Shown here: positions 46,320 through 57,039 of the stretch, one piece after another
Numbering within the stretch: the first letter of the stretch is position 1
Layout: every line of letters begins with the position of its first letter
Source: Molanna angustata
Taxonomy: Eukaryota > Arthropoda > Insecta > Trichoptera > Molannidae
NCBI GenBank assembly: GCA_963576475.1
Contig: OY754970.1
Span: 40,309,447 to 40,373,446 of the forward strand
Length of the DNA: 64,000 nucleotides
Direction of reading: 5' to 3'
Notes under the pieces: model-generated
Seen by the model: the letters and a program-made list of their open reading frames with translations, nothing else
The model's database searches: none
Told to the model about the DNA's origin: nothing
Made by a program: the position numbers and the translations under genes

Positions 46320-46815
46320 AATCAGACGCCTACAGAACTATCGATATGGATTGTCATCGGCTGGTTTACGTGATCACTTTTTGGGCTTGCGCAACGTTTA
46401 CCAATTATGCATTTTTATCAACTTTTCCCGTCAATCCGAATTTACAAAATTCTGTATATACTACCCCCTATTCAGTAACTATTGTAACTAAAATAGGAAC
46501 GTTCTAAAATTGTAGATTTTAGATTTACGGTCTTATTTAAGCGTTATAAAATGTAAATTATTCAATTATTCATAATACGTTTGATTCAGTAACTTTTTAA
46601 GAACGTTCCGACCAATATAGGTACGTTCCTATTCCATTTAGTTCAAGTTGATATTTTATAACGCTTAAATAAGACCGTAAATCAAAAATCTACAATTTAA
46701 GAACGTTCCTTTTTTTAGTTACAATAGTTACTGAATAGGGGGTAATATGTAGAATATGAAAAATTCCTAATATAACATCGCCATCTATAGAGTGATGATG
46801 AAACAATTTTCTAAC
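46320..46815 (+). mobile_element. family F repeat, copy 5, interrupted by a TIR element
   Basis: The left part has GTCATCGGCTGGTTTACGTG, GCTTGCGCAACGTTTACCAA and TTCTGTATATAC. The right part, past the insertion, has GAATATGAAAAATTCCTAAT and CATCGCCATCTATAGAGTG, in family order. The 279-bp element at 46464-46742 sits between them. Confidence 0.75.
46464..46742. mobile_element. 279-bp TIR element with TA duplication, nested in family F
   Basis: Ends CCCCCTATTCAGTAACTATT and its complement. The arms continue for about 95 bp with GGAACGTTCT, TTACGGTCTTATTTAAGCGT and TATAAAAT, each complemented on the right. It is flanked by TA at 46462-46463 and 46743-46744. No transposase. TA duplication suggests Tc1/mariner-type mobilisation; the long arms also resemble other MITE classes. 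Confidence 0.9.
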
Positions 46816-47404
46816 GCCAGCACCCCAAAGTTTATCGGCACCCCAGATTTCTATGTTCGATTTCAAAAGCTACATAAGTCTAGTTGTATTTATTTTATTG
46901 CACTGGCAATAAATAAATTAGGGAATTTGAAGTGTGTGATATACCGACTGTCTATTGAGAAAGACGACTAATTTACGATAGTTAAGAAAGCAATTTGGAG
47001 AATTATACCCAACAGATCTGCATGACTATAGACTGCCATTCAAATACCATCAGCCGTTGTGGATGGAAGGGATGCTCCGGTCATAAATTGATCATAAAAT
47101 TGATAATCTCCCTAGTCCCCACCACTTCTGCCACCCCCAAGTTTATGAGAAGGGTTAAAATATCCCCATTTAGAACCAGATTGATATTCCTGCGTGCGTT
47201 TTGTTTTCTTGAACTGATCATCAAGGAAGGCAATTTCGCATTGATTGCCGGAATCAAACCAATTCATTACATTTATTTATTTTATATGAAAAAAAATCAT
47301 GTAACATCATTAAAAGTTTTACAGAGTTTTATATAAAAAAATACTTAAATTTTTAAATAAACATTAAAAATAAATAACGTTAATAACTTAATTTCACTGT
47401 TTAT
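46816..47404. other. spacer
   Basis: The 113-codon frame at 46995-47336 has no recognisable domain. Nothing else. Confidence 0.35.
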
Positions 47405-47416
47405 TTAGACTACAAC

Positions 47417-47456
47417 CTACGAGCGGTTTCGTGCTAAGTACATTTTCAAGTAGAGT
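47417..47456 (-). ncRNA. hammerhead-ribozyme-like motif (degenerate core)
   Basis: On the minus strand: CTCTAC (stem I), TTGAAAA (5 of 7 to CUGANGA), U, stem II GTAC/GCAC with a UUA loop and one mismatch, GAAA, CCGCT close to the self-complementary CCGGT, C, then GTAGG pairing with the CTAC of stem I. The layout equals that of 4438 and 16515, but three positions are changed. A tail with CTAAATAAACAGTGAAATTA follows. Confidence 0.35.
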
Positions 47457-47699
47457 TTTACATAACTAACTGCATCACTTAAAATCAGAAATCACTGGAT
47501 ATACGCACTATCTGTAATCGAGATTAATCAAAAAATGCGTTATTCTATGAAAAACAAAAATATATAAATATTTTAGATAGTTGTGAGATGTATATATGCT
47601 ATATATATTCTGATGTGCGCAGTTCGTCACCGTTAAGCTGTGTGTCATATTAAAAAATGTATGCACATTAGTACAAGTAAGAAATCATGCCAAAAATAA

Positions 47700-48050
47700 A
47701 CTTGTAATTTTGACGCGGTTCAGGGGTGACATCTGTGCAAAAGTATTGCCACCACATGTATAAGGACTGTTGCTTTCATTGTTTACAAAACAATTTCTCA
47801 ATAGATGGCGTTACAAAACGGTTTCATCGTCACTTCATAGACGGCGATAGTGTTTTCATTCATTCAAAAATTGGATTGATAGGGAACACAAGCGCATAAA
47901 GTGATCACGTAAATCAGCCGTTGACAGTTCGAAACCCCTGTAGGTACCTTGAGTTCCTGGTTTTCTTATAATATTCCATCTACGTCTCTATTGAGATGAT
48001 AAAAATTGTTCGTAAAATATTGATTCCCGACAGGAAAAATGTGTCAATTC
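47700..48050 (-). mobile_element. family F repeat, copy 6 (minus)
   Basis: Reverse order of family blocks: CGGTTCAGGGGTGAC, CTCAATAGATGGCGTTAC, GCGCATAAAGTGATCACGTA, CCCCTGTAGGTACCTTGAGT, ACGTCTCTATTGAGATGA and GATTCCCGACAGGAAAAAT. It retains the interior and left end of the family, like 42672-43233. Confidence 0.8.
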
Positions 48051-48540
48051 AACCACATAAGTGGTTTATTCTGTTATGTGTAGGACTCGAGTACTAAATA
48101 AAATTAACTAAACGTATATTTGATATCATTGTCTCGAAAAACCATATATTTATATGACAATTAGGTGAAGAATACAATAAAATGCACCACAGTTAAAACA
48201 AAGAAGTCAACAGCAATTATATCTACTGTAAGGGAACATTTAAGGGAAACTTCCTTTAATTTACAATATAATTTTATTTGTATACGAAAACTCTAAATGT
48301 ACTTAAATTTCTCAACACAATTACTTTACCTACATATGTACAACATCTTATTAATTTATTCCCATCTCTGTAAGATGGAATTTTTTAAAAATCATAACTC
48401 GATAAAAAATATTTTAATGAATTATGACATAGAATAGTGCTTCCACTCTCTTTTATTATCATCGTTATCTAGTGTACCGTAAGAACTGGGTAGTATTATT
48501 TATTTATTTTATTAAAATAAATAAATAGTATTATCATAAT
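48051..48540. other. AT-rich spacer
   Basis: Nothing recognised. Confidence 0.4.
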
Positions 48541-48544
48541 ATCA

Positions 48545-48675
48545 GATAATCGGTGACGTGCGCTGTAGCAGTTACAAAAAGATGAAGAGACTGGCGGACG
48601 ATAGAGTTAAGTGGAAAGATCGAGTGTTTGGTGTAGAGTGTAGACCAATCCTAGGATTGTGACCCAGAAAAAGAA
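48545..48675 (+). pseudogene. RTE-like LINE extreme 3' end, copy 6
   Basis: GGTGACGTGCGCTGTAGCAG, AAGAGACTGGCGGACGATAG then AGTTAAGTGGAAAGATCGAG, giving KRLADDRVKWKDRVFGVE in frame, and the end GACCCAGAAAAAGAAGAA. Matches the copy at 30500-30675. Confidence 0.75.
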
Positions 48676-49064
48676 GAATTTCATTTTATTGATATATATA
48701 GAACCAACACTTTATAATTGTATTAACAAAGGTATATTAAATTACACATTATGTTTTAAACCTTTTTAATGCTCTTTATTAGGTACTGCGGACATACGTG
48801 ACTGTACCTATAGTGGGAAGATATGCAAACTGCTGGTGTTCGGTTACATGATGCTTATTAGTGCAACTGGCCCGAGAAAACGCAAAATGAGAACTGAATC
48901 GGGTATTGATTGGTGGCGGTATATATAGGCTACCTCGTATACCCCCACAGTACAATTAATTAGATAAAATATTAAGCAATTGCTGGATGGCAAAAAAAAA
49001 TGGTAAAAAGAAAAAGAAAATAAAAAAATCCTAAATACAAAAGAAAAACGTCCCACATAGTTCT

Positions 49065-49225
49065 TTAATTGAATTTTGCCTTTTAAAGCGAGACGAGACG
49101 GGTGTGAGGGAATGCACGCACGTGTCGTGCTTTAAGGTAATGCACACACCTCGCACCCCTGTTGCTGGTTACCCCAGATTGTGGAAATGCCGTGATGGTA
49201 TGTTATGATGGTATAAAATATTTTT
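49065..49225 (+). repeat. family A dispersed repeat, copy 6
   Basis: TTGCCTTTTAAAGCGAGACG, GGTAATGCACACACCTCGCA, GCTGGTTACCCCAGATTGTG, then TGCCGTGATGGTATG. Diverged, 5'-truncated. Confidence 0.8.
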
Positions 49226-49719
49226 TGTCGTTGTCGATATAAATGAAAATCAAATAGATATTCATTTTTCGTTCTAATACAAGCAGGACTTACGAATTAT
49301 AAGCCGGTATTGGTTGGTTTGATCATTATTTATTGGATGTGAAAATATATTAGGTAGAATTAAATCATGCTGGCTAAAATGATACATCAAAATGTAGCCA
49401 TTAAATATGAAATAATTGACACGATAAACATTACATTTCATAATTATTCTTTCAAATACGGACTGATATCGTTTAATGAACTTTATTATGAACCAATATC
49501 GAATAAAATTATTCTCGTATTATTTCGATAACGCGATATGTACGAATAGATAAATTCAACACAACAGACCTGATTTAAATACAATTGCCTGATATAACGA
49601 TTTTAAAAATATCATACTACGATTACGAGAAGCGATCGTAATGCAAGTAAGACCTGGACATGGCAGAAGTCGCAAGAAAGCAGACTTAATGCAGATAAAA
49701 CGAGATCGATAAAAAATTG

Positions 49720-50070
49720 CAATAGAACGATGTAAGACAGCGTAAGAAATGAACACACAGGGAAGGAATGTAAAAGGAAAAAAAGATGAAATGAATAGGA
49801 TGAAAGTTAAAACGTTTGAGATGGTTTGGCCACTTGTGAAGAATGAATGAAGTACCTATGGATAAAATTTACAAAGCTGACAGGAATGGAATAAGAGGTC
49901 GGGGTCGCCCAAGAAAAGGACGAACGACAGACGGACAACAGACGAACAAAGATCAGACGAAGCATGGATGTTGACGAGGTGATGAATATGTGTCAAAACA
50001 GAAAAATTTGGCGTTATGTTCTCTCTGCCAACCCCGTGAGGATATAGCGTGATGGTGATTATGTAAAAAC
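49720..50070 (+). pseudogene. RTE-like LINE C-terminal remnant, copy 7
   Basis: The frame reads RWFGHL, a stop, RMNEVPMDKIYKADRNG, IRGRGRPRKGR, matching the 'RWFGHv.RMne.... k.iYka...g.RGRGRPrk' tail. Downstream CCAACCCCGTGAGGATATAG then CGTGATGGTGATTATG is the family terminus. Same family as 17725, 37800 and 56862-57142, and the best preserved for the RGRGRPRK block. Confidence 0.85.
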
Positions 50071-50774
50071 ATTATATTTTAAAATAAAAATATACATTGA
50101 TGTTAGTTCAAAGTCTGCTTTGTGTGATTTTTTCATTGAAAAATCAATAGTACCAATCTCATACAAAAAAAAATGACTTAATAAATTTTTATGGTATAAT
50201 GTAGATTTGTGTAGATTAATCTATTGAAACAAAAACAATCATACACAAAAAATGCCTCTAACACAGCCTTGTAATCGCATGGTAAAATTTAAAAACGCGT
50301 GCCTTGAATTGAACACGTATTAACAGGAAAAGTTTGCGTTGTTAAACAGTGTGCATTTGGAGGACACGTGCATTGAATTCAACAAGAGTTTTTAAGTACA
50401 TTAGCGCAACAAACTAGAGCCTAATTCGAGGCAGTACTTGCCTCTTGATCAACACGGAAAGGTAAATACGCTTACAGGATTTCGATATTATTCATACTTA
50501 AAAAATGGAATTTTTAAGAGAAAAAGTTTCGCTATAAACCTGCACATTTGACCGATATAATATTATGTACCAAGAACCAAGCTATCAGAGTATTTCCTTG
50601 TGACTTGTTCACTTTTTTCTATAGTAAAGATCAAAAGACTCTCCCCCTGTACTGATAATTCAACAATGACATACCATAATGTATAGACGATCATGTAAAA
50701 ATAACGGTTGTCCAAAAAGAGGGAAAATTTTCCTTTCTGCTAGATGTGCAAGTCACAAGAGTTATTGTACCGAA
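50071..50774. other. spacer
   Basis: Nothing recognised. Confidence 0.4.
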
Positions 50775-50960
50775 CGATAAAAATGTTTTTTTTTTTATTT
50801 ATTCATTTTATTTTTATCACACCATATTTTACAATGATACAAACAAGTAGATTACTGCTGCTCAACTAGGAAAGCCTGCTCTAGGGCTAGCTAATTTGAT
50901 AGTAAAAACAAAATATAAAATAATTATTATGTAGGTTGTTAGTTACATAAATATGATTCA
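50775..50960 (-). mobile_element. LINE 3' end family H, copy 2
   Basis: Minus strand: GGCTTTCCTAGTTGAGCAGC, AGTAATCTACTTGTTTGTAT and AAATATGGTGTGATAAAAAT, with an AAATAAAAAAAA tail. Matches 46178-46299. Confidence 0.7.
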
Positions 50961-51710
50961 AGTTATGAAAGATGTTTGCTGCTTAAAGAGGTCTGAGCGC
51001 CAAACACTGCTTTTTATACACTCACTATGTCCAATTCTGATTCGTTTCACAGTACGAAAACGTCTATATCCAACGGGCGACTTGTGTAAAAGGATTTAAT
51101 CCGCTCGGTTTGACGAAATAGAGTCTCGTATAAATGCAATCAACTTTTTGACATTTCTCATATACTAAAATTACTTATAAAATTTTTAGTCGAATCTGAA
51201 TAGGGCCTATTGTCTCATTATTCATAGACAGTTTTATAAAAATATGTTATTTAAATTCCTTTAGCAACTTTTTGAATTCTAATTTTAGTATTAATTATTA
51301 TCATTTTTTTGTCATTCCACACACAATATATTATATTTTGTTTAACGTTTTAATGTCATTAACAAATGCACAATTTTATAACAAATTTGACTCAGGCCAA
51401 TGTATCTCCATTTGAGGTTACAAGATTTATTTAAGTTATAATAATAATATAGATTTTTTAAATGTTGTCGCTCTATGTGACTTTTTTATCCAATCTAGTA
51501 CAAATATTTTTGATATAATATTATATAGTTAAAATATAGTGTATGATTTCTTTTTTATTTCCAAATCCTTCAAAACACTAGTAGGTAAGTACTTATACCT
51601 TTTTTTATCAGAAGTGTATAGTGTATATTTTTAATCATATTTGTGATTTATTTTGATTTATATTAAAGTTTCTTTAAATAAATCAAAGTATAAATACCTA
51701 AATAAAAATA
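50961..51710. other. AT-rich spacer
   Basis: Nothing recognised. Confidence 0.4.
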
Positions 51711-51860
51711 ATGTTTACAGCTTTTGACCGAAATCAATTGAACATGTTTACTTCTTCGGAGCAATTAAACGTCACATGTCCACGGTGTGGAATAGTATGT
51801 ATAGAAGAAAAGGGTATTTCAGAAGCAGTAGTAAAAATCGAGCAAGTTAATGGTTTTTAG
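51711..51860 (+). CDS. 49-codon frame with CPRC motif; possible exon
   Basis: ATG at 51711 to TAG at 51860. The residues are of ordinary protein-like composition, unlike the Phe/Lys/Asn/Tyr-rich chance frames elsewhere. They include VTCPRCGIVCIEEKG, with CPRCGIVC giving two to three cysteines in zinc-knuckle-like spacing, but no second cysteine pair to complete a finger. TTTACAG at 51714-51720 could be a splice acceptor, making this a terminal exon read from 51721 in the same frame. I do not recognise the family. The immediately following DNA is GC-rich. Function unknown, and it may still be a chance frame. Confidence 0.25.
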   Translation: MFTAFDRNQLNMFTSSEQLNVTCPRCGIVCIEEKGISEAVVKIEQVNGF

Positions 51861-51939
51861 TCTTTGTGACCGGATAACAATAGCTGCGAGCTCAATACAT
51901 CGCATAAAATCAAATATAAAGCGGCAACAGTTTGATATG

Positions 51940-52090
51940 GTACTTTTATTCCCTCCGCTATCTGCCCGCCCGAAGCTAAGACGTCTCCCCCGAGTTACAC
52001 TCCCCCCGCGCGGCCGTACTCCACATAACAGACCGCCACCTCACCCACCCCTCGCTATAACTCAGACACAAACGGGGGGAAGGTGCCTAA
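51940..52090. other. short C-rich island
   Basis: CTCCCCCCGCGCGGCCGTAC near 52001 and CACCTCACCCACCCCTCGC near 52037 stand out from AT-rich flanks. No repeat match in the window. It might be an untranslated exon or promoter segment next to the 51711 frame. Confidence 0.3.
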
Positions 52091-52234
52091 CATTATAACA
52101 TTTTTATTTTTACTTTTATTTTCTGTTCTATGTACGGCGGTTAATGTATTTTTAAGAAATCTCCCCGTATCGATAACGTCTTTTTGATCACTGGGACGTT
52201 GTGTTTATTAGCGAGAAAAGACTCTCGAAGCTCT

Positions 52235-52330
52235 ACTCTTACTCTCTCACTCTCTATCTGTCTCTCTCATCCATTCTCTTTTCTCATATTATACACATAC
52301 ACACACCCCGCTCGGGAGATTTTTAAAATA
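52235..52330 (+). repeat. (CT)n-rich tract and CACACACACC
   Basis: ACTCTCTCACTCTCTATCTG and similar, then ACACATACACACACCCCGCT. Low-complexity pyrimidine tract. Confidence 0.7.
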
Positions 52331-52634
52331 CAATTTCATTTCGTGCGGTGTTTATTTTAGAGATTATTATAATTATTCACAGAAGAGATGATATTCTTTC
52401 ACACGGATTTATTTTTAATATATTCAACGAATACTTACATATACAATTATAACACTTATTTTTGTTATTTTCTAACGATGTCAAGTGAACAGACTTTATT
52501 TATTTAAACAAAGATTTTTTTCATTATTGCAAATGAACGAGAAATGAAAAATATAAAGTTTTTCTCTACAAGGTGTGGTTCCCGGGATAAAAAAAAATAT
52601 TGCTTACTAAGACAGTTTGAAGTTTGAGTTTATA

Positions 52635-53270
52635 TTACTAGTTACATGTAACACATGAGTTCCAACTGTCGACAGCAATAGTATGTATAGTTGAAGAATG
52701 AGAATCAAACTATAAACCCATAAATCCAAATTTTAAAAAATAAAAAAAAAGGTTGGTATGTATGTCAAGATAGGACAGTATGGAGGTCAGTCCTCTTTTC
52801 CTACCGGAATATGAAAACAGTATGATGGTTCTGTATATATGGAGATTAAGTATCAAACTATTAAGTCTTCTTACATATTGTGTATAGGCGACTGCCATAT
52901 AAATTGTATGAAGCAATGTCGTCACGATGTACTTCTAGAAAATTAATATTTTTTATAGAAAATTAAATTATCTTGTTGGGGTGTTTCGGCTTTTTTGATA
53001 TTTTTAAAAGATTTGGAAATAGAGGCAGTTAAGCTCATAAATTTATCAAAAAACAATTTCTTAATAAAAAATGTTTGAGAAACCCTGGAATTTTTTTTGA
53101 AAAACATATTTGAGATTTTATATTTATCTATGTTTGTACCAATTTTCAGCGTTCTAGCTTTTATGGTTTCTGAGATATATGGAAAAATAAACCAAAAATT
53201 CAAAAGTTGATAACCCCTGACTTAAACGAAAATTCACCATTCTGAGTATAAAAGTTTTGTAGAATTATAA
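52635..53270 (+). repeat. family G dispersed repeat, copy 2
   Basis: Same ordered blocks as 39775-40550 (CATGTAACACATGAG, CAACTGTCGACAGCAATAGT, GGTGTTTCGGCTTTTTTGAT, TTTGAGAAACCCTGGAATTT, TTGATAACCCCTGACTTAAA). It ends after AGTATAAAAGTTTTGTAGAA and lacks the GGACGGACAGAC terminus. Small indels relative to copy 1. Confidence 0.85.
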
Positions 53271-53705
53271 CTGTTACAGCACACAAATATATATCAAAGT
53301 TACATATTATTTTATTTTATTATTTTTTATTTTTATTGCTTCTCCGGTGACTAAAAAGTTCTTTATTTATTTTATTTTATTCATTTATTCATCTTTCTGT
53401 ACGTAATATAAACAAATATATTGTACACTGGCGGGCTTATTGCCATTAGGCAATTTCTTCCAACCAACCAGATTACAAAGCATGACAAAATTGTGTATGT
53501 ACAACAACAAAAGAATAAGAGCAAAAGAAAACAAAGAAAATATATAAAACACAAATCTATGTATTAAAATAAAAAAAAAATACTTCATTGCAAAAAAAAA
53601 GGATTGTGTTAGGACAAGGAGAGGAAATCGGGATCAGGTGTTGAGGGATAAATATCCCTTCTTTAATTTAGTTTTTTCTTGAAAATAAAAAGTGAGTTCT
53701 ATTGC
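53271..53705 (-). repeat. A/T-rich tract and 3'-end repeat copy 2
   Basis: 53300-53400 is a TTTATTTTATTTTATT-type tail on the minus strand. 53423-53480 holds ACTGGCGGGCTTATTGCCAT and AGGCAATTTCTTCCAACCAA, matching 28395-28430. Together they read as one minus-strand retroposon 3' end. Confidence 0.5.
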
Positions 53706-53709
53706 AAAT

Positions 53710-53900
53710 ATTAATTTAACACGCACCCAATAACAAGTTGCCACATTCTGGAGGCTGATCATATTTATCGTCGCATAGATTCAGACTTAAAAGACAATTA
53801 ATTACTGCGCCTCCGCCGGGAATCGAACCCTGGACATTACCGGGACCGGGAACCGGGCTCAGAAGTCAGATATCTAACCAACTTAGCCACGAAGGCAATA
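53710..53900 (-). mobile_element. tRNA-headed SINE S1, copy 4
   Basis: Minus strand: TTGCCTTCGTGGCTAAGTTG, GTTAGATATCTGACTTCTGA, B box GGGTTCGATTCCCGG, then the S1 body ending GCACCCAATAAC in complement. Contains an extra CCGGGACCGGGAACCGGG repeat before the B box. Confidence 0.85.
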
Positions 53901-54059
53901 TGTTGCAAAGTATTGTTTTTAATCGGCTAGATTTATGTGAGGGTAAGTATGACGTCGTATTAATTCATCATCTCATTCCCTTAATTTATCTGTTATTTCA
54001 TTATCATATTTTCTTAGCCGGCACATAACTCCCTCAACACTAAAGATTCTTCGTTATAT

Positions 54060-54360
54060 GTAGTAATACCACCTTTTCCTTCCCCTTAGCGTGCGTTATG
54101 TCCCGTTTCTATCAGGGTACGCTTTGATCATGATCCTGGAATTGGCGAGTCTGGTTATTACATTGAAGCGACTGCCATCTGACCTACGTAACCCTAAGAA
54201 AGGGGAACCAGACAAATTGGATCATGGCTACACATTGCTAGTGATATAAATCCGCACATAGATTTTTTGAAAATCCAGAGGTGCGTGCCCCGCCCGGATT
54301 CGAACCGTCGACCTCACGAATGGGATGCGACGACCTTACCGATGGGCTATCACCGCTTAT
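54060..54360 (-). mobile_element. tRNA-headed SINE, fourth type, about 300 bp
   Basis: Minus strand: GCGGTGATAGCCCATCGGTA (A-box-like), B box GACGGTTCGAATCCGG near 54305, then GGCACGCACCTCTGGATTTT, TCAGATGGCAGTCGCTTCAA and GGACATAACGCACGCTAAGG. The head and body resemble a SINE I associate with noctuid moths, but that identification is from memory. Confidence 0.75.
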
Positions 54361-54985
54361 TTTTTAATTATTTTTAGTAATACGTCAGTCTTTAAAATTT
54401 ACGTTTAAACATGACATTACAAATATACAAAACAATAAAATAGATGCGAATTTTCATTCTTAATACCGTTATTTCCATTCGATTTGAGCCCTTACTGTGA
54501 TAGGGTTGAAGGGCGAAAATGCCGAGAAGAGTATCTGTATGTGAAGATGGTCTTAAAAAGCAAGCCAGAGAGTACTACGAGGCTGTCAGGTGGAAGATAA
54601 ACATTTTGAATTTGTCGGTTGGACACCTTTCAATTTATTCGCAAAAGCATTTGATAATACCCACACACTTTTACTTTACTTTCCTCTCCCCATCCTGTGG
54701 GATCCTACCCAACATACACACACACCATATTTTCAAAATTATAATTCTCCTAATGAATACCAACACCTATTAGGTTATTAATTCTCTGTGTTGAATATGA
54801 AATAAAACAACACCAGATTTCCCGGAATCTGAGGTATAGGGCTTAAGTTATTTTTAACCCGACCCTTTTAATAAATTTTGTTTAGGAGTAATAGACATGT
54901 CTAGGTTTTCGTATAGCTATATTTGTTTGGACCTCGATGTTGAAGATCGCAACCCCTCTATGACGCCTTCCTGGCGGAAATTTTC
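54361..54985. other. spacer
   Basis: Frames at 54519-54781 have no recognisable domain. Nothing else. Confidence 0.35.
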
Positions 54986-54989
54986 GCTT

Positions 54990-55195
54990 TACGCTTTTTC
55001 TTTAGCCTATATTTACCTACTGCAGGACATCCTTCTCCACTTCTATGCAACGCAACTCCTATTCACAAATTTCCTTATGACGTCCATTTATCCGTTAGGT
55101 GACCGCCCTTGGGGTCTTAGGATCTTGGGGTCTATATCAGTCTTAATAATCCAAGATAAACAAAATGCTTCGTATTTGGGTCATCATATAATTTG
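54990..55195 (+). repeat. old LINE 3'-end-like remnant
   Basis: ACCTACTGCAGGACATCCTT and CTCCACTTCTATGCAACGCA, followed by GACCGCCCTTGGGGTCTTAG, resemble the widespread lepidopteran 'CTGCTGGACATAGGTCTC' LINE-associated sequence. Weak, from memory of that block. Confidence 0.3.
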
Positions 55196-55268
55196 AAGAA
55201 ATAATAACGAGCTGCTGCATCTGATCATCCAAGGCAAAAACTAAGGGTATTGTGGTGTTGACAGGAAG

Positions 55269-55601
55269 AAAATATATTGTCTATTTAACAAACATATGAT
55301 ACTAGAAAATATATTGTCTATTTAACATACATATGATACTAGAAAATATATTGTCTATTTAACATACATATGATACTAGAAAATATATTGTCTATTTAAC
55401 ATACATATGATACTAGAAAATATATTGTCTATTTAACATACATATGATACTAGAAAATATATTGTCTATTTAACATACATATGATACTAGAAAATATATT
55501 GTCTATTTAACATACATATGATACTAGAAAATATATTGTCTATTTAACATACATATGATACTAGAAAATATATTGTCTATTTAACATACATATGATACTA
55601 G
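55269..55601 (+). repeat. minisatellite, 9 units of 37 bp
   Basis: The unit AAAATATATTGTCTATTTAA + CATACATATGATACTAG is repeated exactly nine times (333 bp). Units 2-9 are identical and unit 1 differs at one base (AACAAAC for AACATAC). The array ends where the family F element begins. Confidence 0.97.
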
Positions 55602-55606
55602 AAATT

Positions 55607-56205
55607 GAATATTTTTATTATTGCATATGCGCAAACATTGGATTTTTTTGCCCTGTCGGGAGTCAAAGATATTTTTTAACAGATTTTTAATTATCTCAAT
55701 AGAGACGAAGTTGGAATATTTACTGTAGGAGAACCGGGAAATCAAGGCACCTACAGGGCTTACGACCTGTCATCGGCTGGTTTACGTGATCACTTTATGC
55801 GCTTGCGCAACGTTCACCAATTATGCCTTTTTAATGAGATCCCTATCAATTCAATTTTGAAAGTTCTATATATTGTAATATGAAATTCTTTTCTCTTGAA
55901 AATAAGGAATTTTTACTACAGCCATCTATGGGTGAAATTATGAACAACAATCTTATTATTTTTTATTTATTTTGTTGTAACGCCATCTATTGAGAGAATT
56001 GGTTTTTTGTAAATTTTCAAAATTGAATTGATAGGGATCTCATTAAAAAGGCATAATTGGTGAACGTTGCGCAAGCGCATAAAGTGATCACGTAAACCAG
56101 CCGATGACAGGTCGTAAGCCCTGTAGGTGCCTTGATTTTCCGGTTCTCCTACAGTAAATATTCCAACTTCGTCTCTATTGAGATAATTAAAAATCTGTTA
56201 ATAAA
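55607..56205 (+). mobile_element. family F element, copy 7: full-length foldback with 11-bp direct repeats
   Basis: TACTAGAAATT flanks it at 55596-55606 and 56206-56216. Left arm 55677-55863 and right arm 56015-56200 are near-perfect complements of about 187 bp, each holding the family core (GAGACGAAGTTGGAATATTT, CACCTACAGGGCTTACGACC, GCGCTTGCGCAACGTTCACC). A 151-bp centre contains ATTTTTACTACAGCCATCTA and TAACGCCATCTATTGAGAGA. A 70-bp extension, GAATATTTTTATTATTGCAT to AGTCAAAG, precedes the left arm only. The right end is ATAAA. No protein frame. Confidence 0.92.
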
Positions 56206-56216
56206 TACTAGAAATT

Positions 56217-56861
56217 ATTCCAAGTTGCCGAGGACACAGATGCTTGCTCTTTTTTTATAGTAGGTACCTAAATGTTCGGAAGACCAATGCTACATACCTA
56301 CATACAAAGTAAAATAAATTTGTTTTTAAATTTATTTTTTGATAAAAATAATAATTAGGTACATTTATATTTTCCCGCCAAAGTGCCAAGCATTTTTAAA
56401 CAGCAAAGCAGTTAGAACTAAACACCAACATACATATCGCTTGCTGAGGATTGGAGTGTACTATGTCCAATTTTTACTTTTTTTAAACTGACAATGAAGA
56501 TACATTTATGTTTATTTTATGCACTATATCCGTTAAAAAAACATTCAGTTTGTTGCTTTTTATCCTATTCTTCGCATAACATTTTGTACTACGTCCACGT
56601 AAAACAAAAAAAAAATAGTGTTGGAGTGTACTATGTACATTGAAAATTGTGTGGATATTGCTATGATTAATAATTAACATTGTACTCACATAATACTGTT
56701 TATTTAACTAAAGTTTTCAAATATATTGATTATTTTTTTTTTAATTTTTTTAGTTTTTTTTTGTTTAAGGGACAAATGATCAGAATTTGATATTTTGCAA
56801 AATAATCATACTGTTGGTGTATTATTGATATTGTGTTTAATAACTAAATTTTATTCCTAGC
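56217..56861. other. AT-rich spacer
   Basis: Nothing recognised. A sentence-like repetition of TTGGAGTGTACTATGTAC/TCC near 56451 and 56622 is noted. Confidence 0.4.
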
Positions 56862-57037
56862 TTCTTTTACATCCATGCATCGTCTCATAAATGCTCGTCG
56901 ATTATTCAAGCTTTTTATATTTCCTTCTCTCAAAATATCATTTACATGGTCATGCCATCTTTTCTGGGGCGACCACTGTTATTCACTCCATCTCTTATAC
57001 CCATGTATATTTTTTTGGTCAGTCATTCATCATTCAT
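56862..57037 (-). pseudogene. RTE-like LINE C-terminal remnant, copy 8 (minus)
   Basis: Minus-strand translation: RMNDE, a stop, LTKKIYMGIRDGV, SGRPRKDGM, then SLNNRRAFMRRCMDVKEA, matching the family block 'RMne.rLtk.iY......g..GRPrk' followed by 'k..nnRRacm.rcMdv.EAr'. It covers a part not kept in the other copies. Confidence 0.75.
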
Positions 57038-57039
57038 TC

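Noticed and set aside
55269..55601. CRISPR-like array
   Set aside because: The 37-bp units are contiguous with no spacers and the DNA is eukaryotic; it is a minisatellite.
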